DNA from: Ferdinandcohnia humi_A
GTDB lineage: Bacteria > Bacillota > Bacilli > Bacillales > Bacillaceae_L
Assembly: GCA_047608075.1 (NCBI GenBank)
Contig: JBLKRX010000007.1
Coordinates: forward strand, 115,224-179,223
Reading direction: 5' to 3'
Length of the DNA stretch: 64,000 nucleotides
Shown piece by piece: positions 16,976-25,862 of this stretch (the stretch's first letter is position 1; each line of letters starts with the position of its first letter). Below the pieces are notes generated by a model, which was not told the DNA's origin, ran no database searches, and worked only from the letters and a program-made list of their open reading frames with translations. Both the position numbers and the translations under genes were made by a program.

Positions 16976-17587
16976 ATGTCTACTAAAATGTTTAAAACTG
17001 ATAGAAGAATTGTAAAATCGAAAAAGGCATTAAAGGAAACAATCCTCTTATTAATGCAACAAAAGGACTTTAAAGAAATCTCCATTAAGGATATTGTCGA
17101 ATTTGCAGATTTAAACCGAGGGACATTCTACAAACATTATCAATACAAAGAGGACATACTGGATGATATCATAGATGAAGTCATAACCGATCTTATTGAA
17201 TCGTATCGAGAACCATATAAAAACACAGAAACATTTGAAGTTAGTAAATTAACATCAAAAGCAATTAAGATTTTCGAACATGTCTATAAATATTCGGACT
17301 TCTATACACTCATCGTACGGTCTAGTGCACTCACTGGTTTCCAAAATAAAATATGTGATGTCCTTAAAGACCTAACCATACAAGATCTTTCATCTCAATC
17401 TTCCAATCCAAATATAAATAGGGAAATCGTTGCAAGTTATCATTCATATGCGATTTTAGGAATGATTATTGAATGGATTAAGGGTGGATTTACATACAGT
17501 CCAAGCTATATGGCTGAACAATTACTAGAGATTATTCAAAACAAACAAGCAAACGCTGTAATCAAACCGACTTTACGTAAAGGTTGA
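16976..17587 (+). CDS. TetR/AcrR-family transcriptional regulator
   Basis: 203 residues. The N-terminal TetR HTH spans about 10-60, ending in the recognition segment 'IVEFADLNRGTFYKHYQYKEDIL'. The rest is an all-helical ligand/dimer domain of the type often seen in Bacillus paralogues annotated as TetR_C. It probably represses the divergent SDR gene and itself through the sites between them. GAGGTGAAGT precedes the ATG. Confidence 0.88.
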   Translation: MSTKMFKTDRRIVKSKKALKETILLLMQQKDFKEISIKDIVEFADLNRGTFYKHYQYKEDILDDIIDEVITDLIESYREPYKNTETFEVSKLTSKAIKIFEHVYKYSDFYTLIVRSSALTGFQNKICDVLKDLTIQDLSSQSSNPNINREIVASYHSYAILGMIIEWIKGGFTYSPSYMAEQLLEIIQNKQANAVIKPTLRKG

Positions 17588-17651
17588 AAAGTGGCGGGTC
17601 ACCACCCATTTGCATATGGCGGTGACCGATACCTCCTTACCAGGCATTCGA

Positions 17652-18407
17652 TTATTTTTTCAAAACTTTAATAATCATTGTAGTTGGAAATCTTCTAGCT
17701 TTGTACAGTGAATAGTAACGATCGGAAACCTCTTCCTTACTAGAATCATAGCTTGCCGATACTTCACTTTCTATTACAGAATCAATTGTAAATCCGGCTT
17801 TTACTAGTTCATTAATGTACGTACTCATCTTTCTTTTCGGGATAACCACTGAAGCATCCTCACCTTTAAACTTTTCATAGGTTGTATGCCCCTCTTTCTG
17901 ATATGTCCCATCAAGATAGATCTTCCCGTTTTGACTTTGCAAATGTGGATATAGAGGATGATCCCAACTAAAAATAAAATACCCTCCTGGCTTTAAATAG
18001 GAATTGATTAATGCAAAAGTTTCTGCTAAATCTGTTGTCCACCCAATTGCATAGATAGAAAAAACCACATCAAAATATTCCTTAGGTAGTCCAATGTCTT
18101 CTTCCATAGGCGCACGGTATAAATGTGGATTTAAATCCTTTAGAGTCTCTTTAGCTGTCTCGATTTGTTTCTCTGATATGTCAACTCCCCATAGTTCACT
18201 ACCCCCTTTTTTTGCCATATAACGCAAGGAATGTCCGCTTCCACAACCAATTTCTAGTACTCTTTGATTTTTGACATTACCAAATAACTTTAATTCATCT
18301 TCTGTTTGTGTATATGGTCCATAGCTTGGTAATGCATCCACCCCATTAAAATGATGTGCTACAATATCCCAGCTTTTTTTATTTTGCTTTAAGATTTCAA
18401 CCGTCAT
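17652..18407 (-). CDS. Class I SAM-dependent methyltransferase
   Basis: 251 residues. Motif I 'VLEIGCGSGHSLRYMA' (about 50-65) binds SAM. The acidic end of strand 2 is 'LWGVDISEKQI', followed by 'FDVVFSIYAIGW' and 'YLKPGGYFIFSWDHPLY' (motifs II/III), a Methyltransf_11-type fold. The substrate is unknown. TGGAG precedes the ATG at 8-nt spacing. It stands alone; a hairpin CGGGTCACC / GGTGACCG at 17599-17632 lies just beyond the stop without a T run. Confidence 0.85.
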   Translation of the reverse strand: MTVEILKQNKKSWDIVAHHFNGVDALPSYGPYTQTEDELKLFGNVKNQRVLEIGCGSGHSLRYMAKKGGSELWGVDISEKQIETAKETLKDLNPHLYRAPMEEDIGLPKEYFDVVFSIYAIGWTTDLAETFALINSYLKPGGYFIFSWDHPLYPHLQSQNGKIYLDGTYQKEGHTTYEKFKGEDASVVIPKRKMSTYINELVKAGFTIDSVIESEVSASYDSSKEEVSDRYYSLYKARRFPTTMIIKVLKK

Positions 18408-18631
18408 GTTATCTACTCCATTCTATTTCCTCGTCTTCCGCTATCACCCTACTTTTATCTCAAAACCCATCCATCTTCCATTAATATAAAAGACAGTGGT
18501 CCTTACCATAACTAGTGTTGGGAAACACAGTGTGACGTAATTAACAATTCCTTCATAATCTCTTCTTGTACTACATCATTTGTAAAATGTTTTCTATTTT
18601 TCTATAATACCAAAAATTACCTTCTTCGGAT

Positions 18632-18667
18632 AAAAAAAGTGCGTCAATCCAAAGTGGATCCACGCAC
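18632..18667 (-). terminator. Intrinsic terminator after corA
   Basis: GTGCGT...ACGCAC with an inner GGATCC stem, then seven T on the reverse strand, 9 bp from the corA stop codon. Confidence 0.88.
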
Positions 18668-18675
18668 GTAAATAG

Positions 18676-19614
18676 TTAAAAGAACCTTTTCTTCCAAAAA
18701 ATAATAGCTGTAATACTTGATAAAACAAACGAAATACTTATCGCAATTAGGAAGGAGAATGGGTTCTCCTGAAAGGGAATGGGCACGTTCATGCCATAAA
18801 AACTCGCAACCATTGTCGGCAAAGCTAGAATAATAGTTATCGAAGTTAGGAATTTCATAACGATATTTACATTATTTGAAATAACAGAGGCAAAGGCATC
18901 CATCATTCCAGTTAAAATCGATGTATGTGTCTCGGCCATTTCAATTGCTTGCTGATTTTCGATAATGACATCTTCCAATAACTCCTGATCATCCTCGTAC
19001 ATCTTCAGATAATTACTTTTTAGCATTTTCTGCATGACAATGTTGTTTGATTTTAAGGAAGTGGTAAAGTATACTAAGCTTTTTTCTAAGTTTAATAGCG
19101 AGAAAAGTTCTTTGTTCTTCATTGATTGATGCAATTCCTTTTCAATTACATCCGTCTTTTTACTAATTTGTTTTAAATATCTGAGATAAGAGGTTGCCAT
19201 GGAATACAGAATTTGAAAGGCAAATCTTGTACGTTTGTAGGTAAAAAAGTTCTTTACCTTCCCTTCTGAAAAAGAATGAAATATTGGGTTATCTTTCAGA
19301 CAAACTGTAACAAAGCAGTTCTTCGCAATAATAATTCCTAGGGGGATGGTATCGTAAATCGGGATATTATTTTCATCCATTGATACAGATGGTATATTAA
19401 CGATAATCAGGATATTGTCACCGTCTTTTTCAATCCTTGAACGTTCTTCTTCATCTAACGGATCTTTTAAAAATTCAGGCGGTATTTCCAATGCCCCTGT
19501 AATATGTTGAATTTCCTCCGTATTTGGGGAAATTAAATTAATCCAACATCCATTAGAAATAGTAGTTGTCTCGGTAAGAGCACCTTGCTCATTTGACAAA
19601 TAAATCTTTAACAT
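18676..19614 (-). CDS. corA: CorA-family Mg2+/Co2+ channel
   Basis: 312 residues, forming a pentameric divalent-cation channel. There is a cytosolic alpha/beta funnel (1-about 250), two C-terminal membrane helices, and the selectivity signature YGMN at 273-276 between them. The C-terminus KKRFF is basic. The frame opens at 19662, but the ATG at 19614 has a perfect GAGGAGG and gives the family N-terminus. A 45-codon ORF with its own strong ribosome-binding site ends 17 bp upstream, so translation of corA may be coupled to or controlled by it. Confidence 0.9.
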   Translation of the reverse strand: MLKIYLSNEQGALTETTTISNGCWINLISPNTEEIQHITGALEIPPEFLKDPLDEEERSRIEKDGDNILIIVNIPSVSMDENNIPIYDTIPLGIIIAKNCFVTVCLKDNPIFHSFSEGKVKNFFTYKRTRFAFQILYSMATSYLRYLKQISKKTDVIEKELHQSMKNKELFSLLNLEKSLVYFTTSLKSNNIVMQKMLKSNYLKMYEDDQELLEDVIIENQQAIEMAETHTSILTGMMDAFASVISNNVNIVMKFLTSITIILALPTMVASFYGMNVPIPFQENPFSFLIAISISFVLSSITAIIFWKKRFF

Positions 19615-19631
19615 TATGAAAACCTCCTCTT

Positions 19632-19769
19632 TTAGTCTGAGGAAGTCAAAAAACGATGCCATATTAAAGTCGAATTTTCATTCGTATTCAACCTTTTTAA
19701 GACTTGTCTACTGATGACTTCCCGTTTGTTCGAATCAGGTTCGGGTTCGCTGCTCAAGTGACTACTCAT
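19632..19769 (-). CDS. 45-residue leader ORF upstream of corA with an EPEPD motif
   Basis: The ATG at 19769 is preceded by AAAGGAG with 10-nt spacing. The frame runs 45 codons and stops 17 bp before corA. The peptide begins MSSHLSSEPEPDSNKREV and has no membrane segment. Alternating acidic and proline residues near the N-terminus are the hallmark of nascent chains that destabilise the ribosome at low Mg2+, as in the E. coli MgtL leader. An inverted repeat, GGAAGTCA (codons 16-19) and TGACTTCC (codons 41-44), could fold when ribosomes leave the leader early. Coding is supported by the ribosome-binding site and tight spacing; the regulatory role is a hypothesis. Confidence 0.65.
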   Translation of the reverse strand: MSSHLSSEPEPDSNKREVISRQVLKRLNTNENSTLIWHRFLTSSD

Positions 19770-19844
19770 AAAAATTCAACTCCTTTTCTGCCAAATTAAT
19801 GCTGTTTCATATAACAGCGAAATTAGTAAATAAAGTACCACCAT

Positions 19845-19872
19845 ATTGTACTCCAAAATCTAACGTTTGTAA
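19845..19872 (-). promoter_or_regulatory. Candidate promoter of the leader ORF-corA transcript
   Basis: TTACAA (19867-19872), a 16-bp spacer and TACAAT (19845-19850) on the reverse strand. A hairpin GCTGTT / AACAGC follows at 19801-19818 in the resulting leader, about 30 nt before the leader ORF. Confidence 0.4.
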
Positions 19873-20177
19873 CTAATTCCTTTACGTACTCTACATTAAA
19901 ATGCACATAGATTAATGTGAAAATTAGAAATACAATGTTCTTTGAAAAATGAAATAGATGAAACGAGTAAATTTTCATTTATGCTTGCCATTTTTCAATT
20001 AAGATGGTGACCAACTTATGAGAAGCATTTAATTTTTATTATATTCAAATAATAATAGAAAAATATTAAATCGAAATTGGCAAAGTGTACGAAATGCAGA
20101 ATGTTTACGGTAACCTGAATAAATAATCCTTCCATACAAACAATATGTTTAGTTACATACAGACAGGAGGGAGTCTC
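19873..20177. other. Intergenic region between corA leader and DUF3231 gene
   Basis: About 300 bp of AT-rich DNA between divergent transcription units. It must contain the promoter for the DUF3231 gene. I see no further gene or structured RNA. Confidence 0.4.
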
Positions 20178-20726
20178 ATGGTAAATATTTTGGAAACAAT
20201 CCTGGATGCCATGAAAACTATGACAGTCCAAGACGAAGAGCAACCTCTTCATGTTGGAGAAGTAATGGCATGCTGGATTTACTTAACTGGTCTTGAATTA
20301 GCTAAAGTATCTGTTCAAGTAGGTATAAATACCACAACGGATGAAGAATTAAAAGCAATACTTGAAGAAGATATGAAACTTGGGACTAGCCAAAGGGAAC
20401 GACTACATGATTTCATGGTGAAGGAAGGAATTACATTGCCTCCTGCCCCTGAAGATATGCCAATTTCAGACCCGAACAGTATACCTCTTGGAGTTAAATT
20501 AACTGATGAGGTGATTGCAAACGAATTATCTTTAAAAATCATAAGTCTAATTATGCGTGCTGCTAGTGCTACTTCCGAATCTATTCGTACAGATGTCGGT
20601 TTTATGTTTATTCAGTTTCAAACTGAAAAATTAGCTTTCGCGACTAGATTAAAACATTTAATGCGCAAACGTGGATGGATTAAAGTACCACCTTTTTACG
20701 TTCCACCTGGTTCCCAACAACCATAA
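20178..20726 (+). CDS. DUF3231-family protein
   Basis: 182 residues, mostly helical, matching the DUF3231 pattern: an N-terminal helix pair ('PLHVGEVMACWIYLTGLELAKVSVQ'), a central 'FMVKEGITLPPAPEDMP' turn, and 'DEVIANELSLKIISLIMRAASA' in the second half. The fold is ferritin-like in appearance and related to spore coat protein F-type proteins. The function is unknown. GGAGGGAGTCTC precedes the ATG at 20178; an ATG at 20145 without a site is rejected. Confidence 0.75.
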   Translation: MVNILETILDAMKTMTVQDEEQPLHVGEVMACWIYLTGLELAKVSVQVGINTTTDEELKAILEEDMKLGTSQRERLHDFMVKEGITLPPAPEDMPISDPNSIPLGVKLTDEVIANELSLKIISLIMRAASATSESIRTDVGFMFIQFQTEKLAFATRLKHLMRKRGWIKVPPFYVPPGSQQP

Positions 20727-20817
20727 GTTAGCAATAGATTAGTTAGGACCTTTGTAGCAGGTAATGTATTGTTTGATAATCTACAATAACGAATCTTACA
20801 TATACAACTTTCGGGGT

Positions 20818-20850
20818 GCTTTACTTCAATAAGGAGTAAAGCTATTTTTA
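20818..20850 (+). terminator. Intrinsic terminator after the DUF3231 gene
   Basis: GCTTTACT (20818-20825) and AGTAAAGC (20835-20842), then TATTTTT. Confidence 0.7.
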
Positions 20851-20882
20851 TTCAACTAAAGAAGCAGTTTAGCCCAATAAGG

Positions 20883-20925
20883 TATACACGAAAACCTAGC
20901 TTTTTTGGCTAGGTTTTTGTGTATA
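20883..20925 (-). terminator. Long-stem terminator after the nitronate monooxygenase gene
   Basis: 18-bp arms (20883-20900 and 20908-20925, one mismatch) around a 7-nt loop, with the T run inside the stem. It lies 23 bp beyond the stop codon of the leftward gene. Confidence 0.75.
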
Positions 20926-20947
20926 TTTGAATTTACCTCGCTATCAT

Positions 20948-22018
20948 TTAACTTAATTTTTTTGCCTCTGCAATAATATTTATAATTAATGATTGAACGG
21001 TTTGACTTTTGGCTAATCTTGGACTTTGACCAGACCAAAGTGACATAAAGTCTTGAGTGTTCTGTGTAGCGGAAGTTTTTCTAATATCTTGAGTAAGTGT
21101 ATTTTGAACAGGAAAATAAGGTAAAAGTGTTTCGTACTTCTTCATTTCTAAAATAAATTTATTTTTAATTCCTCTTGCCCATTTACCAGAAAATGAACGA
21201 GTTAAAACAGTGTGATCTTCGTTAGCATTAAGGATTGCCTCTTTATGAACCTGATGTGCACCACTTTCAACACAAGTCAAGAAAGCAGTACCCATTTGTA
21301 CACCCTTTGCACCTAAGCAAATAGAAGCCATCAACCCTCGTCCATCCATAATTCCTCCAGCAGAAATAACAGGAATGTTTACATTGTCAACAACCTGTGG
21401 GGTTAGTGACATTAAACCAACTAAACTTTCCTGATTCCCATCGATAAAGCTCCCCCGATGTCCTCCAGCTTCACTACCTTGAACAACAACAATATCCATT
21501 CCTGCTTTTTCATTTTCAACTGCTTCTCTAACAGTTGTAGCAGTTCCCATCAGAATAATGTTAGAAAGTTTTAATTCAGCAATCACTTCTTTAGAAGGAA
21601 TGCCAAATGTAAAGGAACAAATAGGCACATTTTCTTCAATTACAACCTTAATTTGTTCAATAAATGTTTTAAACACATCATTAAAATTAGGAATTTCAAA
21701 ACTGTCTTTTTGGTGTAAATTTAATTGCTGACGAATAGGGTATAAGAACTGATTTGATGAAACAATTTCATTCTCCTCTACAATAAACTCGTTAGGCACA
21801 AATAGATTTATTCCAAAAGGGTTCGATGTTAATTGTTTTATTTCCTGGATTTGTTCTCTCATTTGAATTGGTGTCAAATAGCCAGCACCAATCATTCCTA
21901 AACCTCCAGAATTTGAAACCTCAGCCACCAATTTCGAAGTTATTACACCGCCAGCCATTGGAGCTTGTATTATCGGATACTCAATTTTCAAAAGTTCTGT
22001 CAAATCATTATTTAACAT
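20948..22018 (-). CDS. Nitronate monooxygenase (2-nitropropane dioxygenase family)
   Basis: 356 residues, an FMN-dependent TIM barrel that oxidises alkyl nitronates such as propionate-3-nitronate. Seen: 'YPIIQAPMAGGVITSKLV' at the N-terminus, 'VVQGSEAGGHRGSF' with the active-site His, and the FMN phosphate loop in 'PVISAGGIMDGRGLMASICLGAKGVQMGTAFL'. It follows the MFS gene by 24 bp on the same strand, so they form an operon. The adjacent divergent LysR gene, the obvious regulator, is broken. GAGGTATG precedes the ATG. Confidence 0.9.
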   Translation of the reverse strand: MLNNDLTELLKIEYPIIQAPMAGGVITSKLVAEVSNSGGLGMIGAGYLTPIQMREQIQEIKQLTSNPFGINLFVPNEFIVEENEIVSSNQFLYPIRQQLNLHQKDSFEIPNFNDVFKTFIEQIKVVIEENVPICSFTFGIPSKEVIAELKLSNIILMGTATTVREAVENEKAGMDIVVVQGSEAGGHRGSFIDGNQESLVGLMSLTPQVVDNVNIPVISAGGIMDGRGLMASICLGAKGVQMGTAFLTCVESGAHQVHKEAILNANEDHTVLTRSFSGKWARGIKNKFILEMKKYETLLPYFPVQNTLTQDIRKTSATQNTQDFMSLWSGQSPRLAKSQTVQSLIINIIAEAKKLS

Positions 22019-22042
22019 ATTTTCATACCTCGTAATTCATTT

Positions 22043-23224
22043 TTACTTACTGATTACTATTCCTTTAGATTTCCTCTCAAACTGAATTCCATTTAAAAGC
22101 ATTACCGCCCCAATTAAAACGACACTCGATGCTCCTATCAAAGCAGTATTAAAATTATGAGTGAATGAGGATAAGACTCCAGCAAGGATTGGTCCTATTA
22201 ACTGTCCTATAGCGAAAATAGCGGTTAGAATGCCAATAGTTTGACTACTATTAGATGGGTTTATTTGCCGTCCTAGTGTGGTAGCAAGTGTAGTGATACC
22301 CATAAACGTTGCTCCAAATAATAAAGCACTTATGATAAAACTAGTTTTTGAGATCCAAAAAACTGGTATCGCCATACCCAAGGATTGCAATGCCATTGCA
22401 AGAACTAAGGATTTAACGTATCCCCATTTTTTAGCAAGTAAAGACCAGATGAGACAGGATGGCATTGCAGACAAACCCACAAACATCCAAACTAAGGTAG
22501 CATCTTTATGAAAATATGAGGTCCTTTCAGCAATAGATACGATAAACGTTCCTGTAACAATGTAACCCAATCCTTCTAAACCATACGCAATAATCAACCA
22601 GATGAGCCATTTAGTAGGGGGGGATTGTGTAATTTCTTGTTTAGTTTTCATCACAACTGAGTTTGAATTATCATCTAGCCAGATCCATATGAAAAAAACG
22701 AGAATTCCACTTACAACAGCTAGTCCTATCCAAGTTCCTTCCCACTGATATAAATGGTTTAAACTCGGAATTAGCATACTGGATAAACAGATACCCAAAC
22801 CTACCCCTCCATAGAATAAACCCGACAAGCTAGTTTTGTTTATAGTTGAAAGTTTATCTAACACGATGCCAGAAGTTAGGATCAACACATAAGCACTGGA
22901 CACCCCTGATATAAATCGGAGTACATACCAAAATAAATAAGAGTATGATAACCCCATTAGTGCAGTGGTTAAGATACTGATGATTAGACTTATTCTTAAG
23001 GAAATCAATCTATATTTCTTTAAAGGAATAGCACCTGCTAAAATCGCTCCAAGTAAATAACCTGCGTAATTACTTGATGCTATATAACCAGCAACTGTAT
23101 TTGAAAAAGAAAGTTTTTTTTGCATGAGCGGAAGAATTGGAGTATATGCAAATCTCCCAATCCCCATAGCGATTATTAAAGACAGAATTCCTCCTATTAA
23201 AAATGGATAAAGTTGTTTCTTCAA
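22043..23224 (-). CDS. YbfB/YjiJ-family MFS transporter
   Basis: 393 residues, 12 predicted helices. The N-terminus 'IIAMGIGRFAYTPILPLMQKKL' is the YbfB/YjiJ-family signature. The start is TTG at 23224 with GGAGG 7 nt away; the frame is open further to 23317 but without a site. Paired with nitronate monooxygenase, it may import or export a nitro/nitronate compound. That is inference from operon structure. Confidence 0.85.
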   Translation of the reverse strand: MKKQLYPFLIGGILSLIIAMGIGRFAYTPILPLMQKKLSFSNTVAGYIASSNYAGYLLGAILAGAIPLKKYRLISLRISLIISILTTALMGLSYSYLFWYVLRFISGVSSAYVLILTSGIVLDKLSTINKTSLSGLFYGGVGLGICLSSMLIPSLNHLYQWEGTWIGLAVVSGILVFFIWIWLDDNSNSVVMKTKQEITQSPPTKWLIWLIIAYGLEGLGYIVTGTFIVSIAERTSYFHKDATLVWMFVGLSAMPSCLIWSLLAKKWGYVKSLVLAMALQSLGMAIPVFWISKTSFIISALLFGATFMGITTLATTLGRQINPSNSSQTIGILTAIFAIGQLIGPILAGVLSSFTHNFNTALIGASSVVLIGAVMLLNGIQFERKSKGIVISK

Positions 23225-23349
23225 ATTAAAACCTCCAACAAAAATAATTATATTTAAAGCATATCTTTTTTTTGGTATATTGAATAATACATAATATTGA
23301 TATTTGCTATCATTCAAACAGATAGCAAAGGAAGTGAGGGAGGATTTTT

Positions 23350-24210
23350 ATGGATTTGCATACATTAAAAATTTTCCAAACGGTTGCAAAATCGGGGAGT
23401 ATTTCGCACGCAGCAAGAGAACTTCAATATTAACAGTCCAATATCACGATGAAAATACAGCAGTTGGAGTCGGATCTTCAAACGACCCTTTTTTATAGAC
23501 ATAATCGAGGCACTGCATTAACTACCAAAGGAATTATGTTGCTAACATATACTGAAAAAATATTCGATCTTGTAGAAGAAACGAAAAATGCGATGACTAA
23601 TGACCAAACACCAAGAGGTCCCTTAGTTATTGGTTCAATGGAAACAACTGCAGCAGTTCGTTTACCAGTGCTATTTTCAAAGTATCATAAAGACTTTCCA
23701 GAGGTTGATTTGACTTTAAAAACAGGACCTACTAAACAGAATATTCAGGCAGTTCTTCAGTATGAACTTGATGGGGCTTTTGTGGCTGGACCAATAAATC
23801 ACCCAGATCTTATTCAGAAAGAAGTATTCGAAGAGGAACTAGTTCTCATTACGGATACTGTTCATCCTCCTATATCTTCTATTAAAGATATTCAAACAAA
23901 GGCAATACTTGTATCTCATATTGGATGTGCTTATCGGGAAAAGCTTGAACAATTGTTTCACCAAGAGAAGATGATACCCAATAAGATAATGGAATTTGGC
24001 ACTATAGATGGGATCATCGGTTGCGTATCTGCGGGTCTAGGAATAAGTCTGCTTCCTTACAGTGCTATTGCAAAACATGTACAAGAAGGAACTCTTAGAC
24101 AGCATTCATTACCGAACCCTTATGGAAAAGTCAAAACAATGTTCATTTACCGAAAAGAAAAGTATTTACCAACGTCATTATTAAAATTTATTGATATGGT
24201 AAGTGATTAA
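23350..24210 (+). pseudogene. LysR-family regulator interrupted by an in-frame TAA
   Basis: The ATG at 23350, after GAGGGAGG, reads a normal LysR HTH start, MDLHTLKIFQTVAKSGSISH, and reaches '...AARELQY'. There a TAA (23431-23433) replaces one codon in the HTH recognition region. The frame then continues unbroken as 'QSNITMKIQQLESDLQ' and on through a complete effector domain of about 200 residues. Any product started at the ATG at 23449 would lack the DNA-binding helix. It is divergent from the MFS-nitronate monooxygenase operon, its likely former target. A sequencing error is possible. Confidence 0.85.
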
Positions 24211-24305
24211 TTGGGCTCGTCAGGATAAATAAAAGAACAAAAATGATAATCTTGCAGAGTTTTTATGTGGCTGTTACGACAGCCTTTTTCTTATTTAGAA
24301 AAAGT

Positions 24306-24381
24306 TTGTGAAATATTGTACGTAAAGTAACGGGTGCGATAGTCCATGAAGGATTATCGCTTATTTTTGTTGAAGTTATTT
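24306..24381 (+). repeat. Dispersed intergenic repeat, copy A
   Basis: Contains GTACGTAAAGTAACGGGTGC and ends with TTTTTGTTGAAGTTAT, with a hairpin (GCGATAGTCC / GGATTATCGC) between. Related copies occur at about 25769, 26643, 27916 and 28389. Confidence 0.7.
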
Positions 24382-24464
24382 AGCTAACTGAGCAGCTTAG
24401 TGGAAGAAGGAATTTTTATTCCTCTTGAAGAAGTTCGTATAATTGACGCTAGTTTAACGGTAAA

Positions 24465-24634
24465 GCAGTAGTAGGGGTTGTTAAATATGAATTTGAAATT
24501 AATAGAAAATGGTATAAAGCCCAAGATAGCCTTTTTATGATGGTATTTGCTTAGAACAATATCAAGACTTAGCTAAAAGATGGAACGAAATGTTGTCATG
24601 TTTTCTTTCGCTAGCGGAAGGGTTACTTTATTAG
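24465..24634 (+). pseudogene. Gene remnant with a frameshift, family not recognised
   Basis: The forward strand reads 'AVVGVVKYEFEINRKWYKAQ', then DSLF, then, after a one-base shift near 24535, 'YDGICLEQYQDLAKRWNEML' and 'SCFLSLAEGLLY' before a stop. The amino-acid composition looks like a real protein, but I do not know the family. There is no start codon or ribosome-binding site. It lies in a repeat-rich 529-bp gap between a broken LysR gene and an oxidoreductase, consistent with decay. Confidence 0.35.
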
Positions 24635-24739
24635 GATTTAACAAACAAAGAAAAAATCATTATCTATTAATTTAATAGAGTTTGCATTCCTAAACTCAGA
24701 ATATTACTACCAAAACGGAAGTTAAAAGGAGAAACCTTT

Positions 24740-25714
24740 ATGAAGGCTGTGGTATACGTAAAGTATGGAACGACAGACGTTCTGACACTCAAAAATGTAG
24801 TAATTCCTACTCCTAAGGGCAACGAAGTACTGGTTAAAATTCATGCTGTATCCGTTAATTCATGGGACTGGGATCTCCTAAGGGGTAAACCTTTCCTTGC
24901 ACGTTTGGGAGGAATGCTAAAACCAAAATACAAGATACTCGGAGCGGACATAGCAGGTCGAGTTGAAGCCATTGGTAAAGAAGTAAAACATATTCTTCCT
25001 GGCGATGAGGTATTCGGCGACATTTCCTGGTGTGGCTGGGGTGGTTTTGCGGAATATGTATGTGTTCATGAAGATTCTTTGTCATTAAAACCGTCAAGTA
25101 TGACATTTGATCAAGCTGCTGCCATTCCACAAGCTGCTGTTCTCGCCCTGCAGGGACTTCGAAAAAAAGGACAGTTTCAGGATGGCAAAACAGTATTAAT
25201 TAATGGTGCTGGTGGAGGTGTTGGAACATTCGCAGTTCAGATTGCCAAATTACATGGTGCTAAAGTAACCTGTGTAGACAGTACGGTTAAGTTGGATATG
25301 CTGAAGGCGATAGGTGCAGATCATGTTATTGATTACACCCAAGAAGATTTCGTGAATACGGGTCGAAGTTACGACATGATTCTTGATGTAGTAGGAAATC
25401 GGTCAATATTCGATTATAAGCGAATATTGAATCCCGCAGGCACTTATGTCATGGTCGGAGGTTCTTTGTCACTAATCTCTCAGATTTTGTTCTTAGGCCC
25501 ATTAATTTCTAAAATGTACGGTAAGAATATGAAAATCCTTGTACATAAACCAAACAAACAGGATCAAAATTTTTTACAAGAGCTTTTTGTGGACGGTAAA
25601 ATAAACCCTATAATAGATAGAACATATTCGTTAAGTCAGGTGGCAGAAGCTATACAGTATCTTGGAGAAGGACACGCTAAGGGGAAGGTTGTCATCTCCG
25701 TAGAACATAAATAA
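24740..25714 (+). CDS. Zinc-independent MDR-family NAD(P)-dependent oxidoreductase (quinone-reductase-like)
   Basis: 324 residues. There is a GroES-like N-terminal domain ('VLVKIHAVSVNSWDWDLLRG') and a Rossmann domain with 'VLINGAGGGVGTFAVQIAKLHGAKV'. The Cys/His ligands of zinc alcohol dehydrogenases are absent, so it belongs with quinone or enone reductases. A clear paralogue (same length and order of motifs, about 60% alike by eye) is at 43239-44207. AAAAGGAG precedes the ATG. It is monocistronic. Confidence 0.87.
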   Translation: MKAVVYVKYGTTDVLTLKNVVIPTPKGNEVLVKIHAVSVNSWDWDLLRGKPFLARLGGMLKPKYKILGADIAGRVEAIGKEVKHILPGDEVFGDISWCGWGGFAEYVCVHEDSLSLKPSSMTFDQAAAIPQAAVLALQGLRKKGQFQDGKTVLINGAGGGVGTFAVQIAKLHGAKVTCVDSTVKLDMLKAIGADHVIDYTQEDFVNTGRSYDMILDVVGNRSIFDYKRILNPAGTYVMVGGSLSLISQILFLGPLISKMYGKNMKILVHKPNKQDQNFLQELFVDGKINPIIDRTYSLSQVAEAIQYLGEGHAKGKVVISVEHK

Positions 25715-25768
25715 TTGTATGTAAATGTAATAATAAAACAAATGGATGTATGGGTAGTTTTTTATTAA

Positions 25769-25806
25769 TAGTAAGCTAACGGGGCAATATGGTTTAAGAA
25801 GGAATA
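25769..25806 (+). repeat. Dispersed intergenic repeat, copy D (short)
   Basis: GTAAGCTAACGGGGCAATAT followed by GGTTTAAGAAGG, a shortened and diverged version of the AACGGGTGC repeat. Confidence 0.4.
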
Positions 25807-25862
25807 TCGTCTAACAAATAGAATAATTACTTATTCATTATTTTATATATAGGGGATAATAA

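Noticed and set aside
19615..19780. Mg2+ M-box riboswitch ahead of corA
   Set aside because: None of the conserved M-box blocks is present. The leader ORF explains the region better.
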